From Jimgerdemannia flammicorona (lineage: Eukaryota; Mucoromycota; Endogonomycetes; Endogonales; Endogonaceae), in the NCBI GenBank assembly GCA_003990745.1, contig RBNI01002178.1, positions 1-19,393 on the forward strand: 19,393 nt of DNA, in the 5' to 3' direction. The notes below the pieces were generated by a model that worked only from the letters and a program-made list of their open reading frames with translations, was not told the DNA's origin and did no database searches. The translations under genes were made by a program, and so were the position numbers. Positions 19,101 to 19,393 of the stretch are shown one piece after another. Position 1 is the first letter of the stretch. The number at the start of each line of letters is the position of its first letter.

Positions 19101-19393
19101 GGATCTTTGGCCAAGTGGCTGGCAGGCAGCAGGGATCAGCGAGGAGTGGGACTGGGCAGGTATCTGGTCTTGGAGTGCCAAGGTGCAATGGTGGCTTCCT
19201 CCTAAATACTGGGTGGTATGGTGGCGGATGCTACGGAGGAATGTCATGTTGAATTTCTGAAATGGACATCTGGTGGATGGTGGCCACTTTGAGTGTGAGG
19301 AGTGTTACAATGTGGGGCAGGCTGGGGGTCTGGTGCAGATGCCAGAACATTGGCTAGGAGAGTGTGAGGTATTGGGGGACTTTTGGGTAGTAA
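16128..19393 (+). pseudogene. LINE ORF2 (endonuclease / reverse transcriptase), copy C, partial and broken
   Basis: ATG at 16128-16130 gives MNSTANIFSLNVNGL. The endonuclease runs to WSDH at 16808 without a break, with LFLLQDVRC, VGSCYCPA, LGGDFNMV and RIDWIL. The frame stays open to a TGG-to-TGA at 17010-17012. Reverse transcriptase motifs are NWRPIMLLDMDRKL (near 17735), LVFLDQEKAYDRVW (near 17935-17975), GRGVPQGDPLSPILY (near 18105-18150) and AFADDIVVGL (DD at 18241-18246). Thumb-like ISLAGQVTILNVYWFPKLWYV follows, then a CCHC motif: CEEC-x14-H-x4-C near 19295-19360. Frameshifts lie near 17683, 18020 and 18385; stops include 17382-17384 and 18425-18427. About 130 C-terminal codons are outside the window. 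No RNase H is visible between thumb and CCHC. Confidence 0.92.

Larger units (their letters stand above)
7295..19393. repeat. Head-to-head pair of LINE copies B and C (large imperfect inverted repeat)
   Basis: Copy B (minus, 7295-13155) and copy C (plus, 13987-19393) are homologous over at least 5.3 kb and point away from each other, separated by about 0.83 kb of hAT sequence. The arms are about 89% identical at protein level in the best-compared domain. Read-through transcription across the centre could in principle form double-stranded RNA. That effect is inference only. Confidence 0.85.
13987..19393 (+). mobile_element. Non-LTR retrotransposon (LINE), copy C, 3' end outside window
   Basis: This plus-strand copy has 5'UTR, ORF1 and ORF2 colinear with copy B; about 0.5 kb of the 3' end lies beyond the window. 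Its 5' end falls at about 13981-13990, within hAT transposase sequence just after the RWNSTY-like block, so it appears to have inserted in the hAT gene. It lies head to head with copy B, with about 0.83 kb between their 5' ends. In the 227-residue endonuclease I count 24 differences from copy B (about 89% identity). Frameshifts and stops make it inactive. Confidence 0.92.

Noticed and set aside
1..19393. CRISPR array, toxin-antitoxin or prokaryotic defence genes
   Set aside because: There are no spaced direct repeats, no operon layout with ribosome binding sites, and all recognisable proteins are eukaryotic transposon products.

Overview
The window is a nest of decayed eukaryotic transposable elements. 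I found no host gene, tRNA, rRNA or CRISPR array. The contents are a low-copy-like LINE family with two ORFs, a chromodomain Ty3/gypsy element and a hAT transposase carrying what looks like a spliceosomal intron. Together these fit a repeat-rich fungal genome. I cannot fix the phylum. The apparent CpA-to-TpA decay would fit repeat-induced point mutation (RIP) of filamentous ascomycetes, but LINE families with this domain order also occur in basidiomycetes.

Layout: (A) 1-4830, minus strand, a 5'-truncated LINE. Its poly-A tail (T-run on the plus strand) lies at the window edge; it holds the 3' half of ORF1 and a full-length but broken ORF2. (B) 4831-7294, minus strand, an internal piece of a Ty3/gypsy pol gene (reverse transcriptase, RNase H, integrase, first residues of a chromodomain) without LTRs, ending at a LINE boundary on both sides. 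(C) 7295 to about 13155, minus strand, a structurally full-length LINE of about 5.9 kb: 5'UTR, ORF1 of about 672 codons, ORF2 of about 1,200 codons, short 3'UTR and A-tail. (D) About 13156-13987, AT-rich, mostly a decayed hAT transposase on the plus strand with a 116-bp candidate intron. (E) About 13987-19393, plus strand, a third LINE copy, close kin of C and head to head with it; its last ~130 ORF2 codons and 3' end lie beyond the window.

The intact LINE ancestor would have encoded an ORF1 nucleic-acid-binding (gag-like) protein and an ORF2 with an apurinic-type endonuclease, a reverse transcriptase and a C-terminal CCHC zinc-binding (zf-RVT-like) motif, and would move by target-primed reverse transcription. 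I see no RNase H in ORF2, which points to an L1/Tx1-like or related fungal clade rather than a typical Tad element. All three copies are dead through stops and small indels. Copies C and E share several stops and are about 89% identical over the endonuclease, while copy A belongs to a more diverged lineage.

I see no new functional system. The most informative observations are the hAT remnant and its intron, the mismatched flanks of the full-length LINE, the stops shared by two LINE copies, the Glu-to-Asp change in the LINE endonuclease, and the different decay signatures of the old (gypsy, hAT) and younger (LINE) elements.
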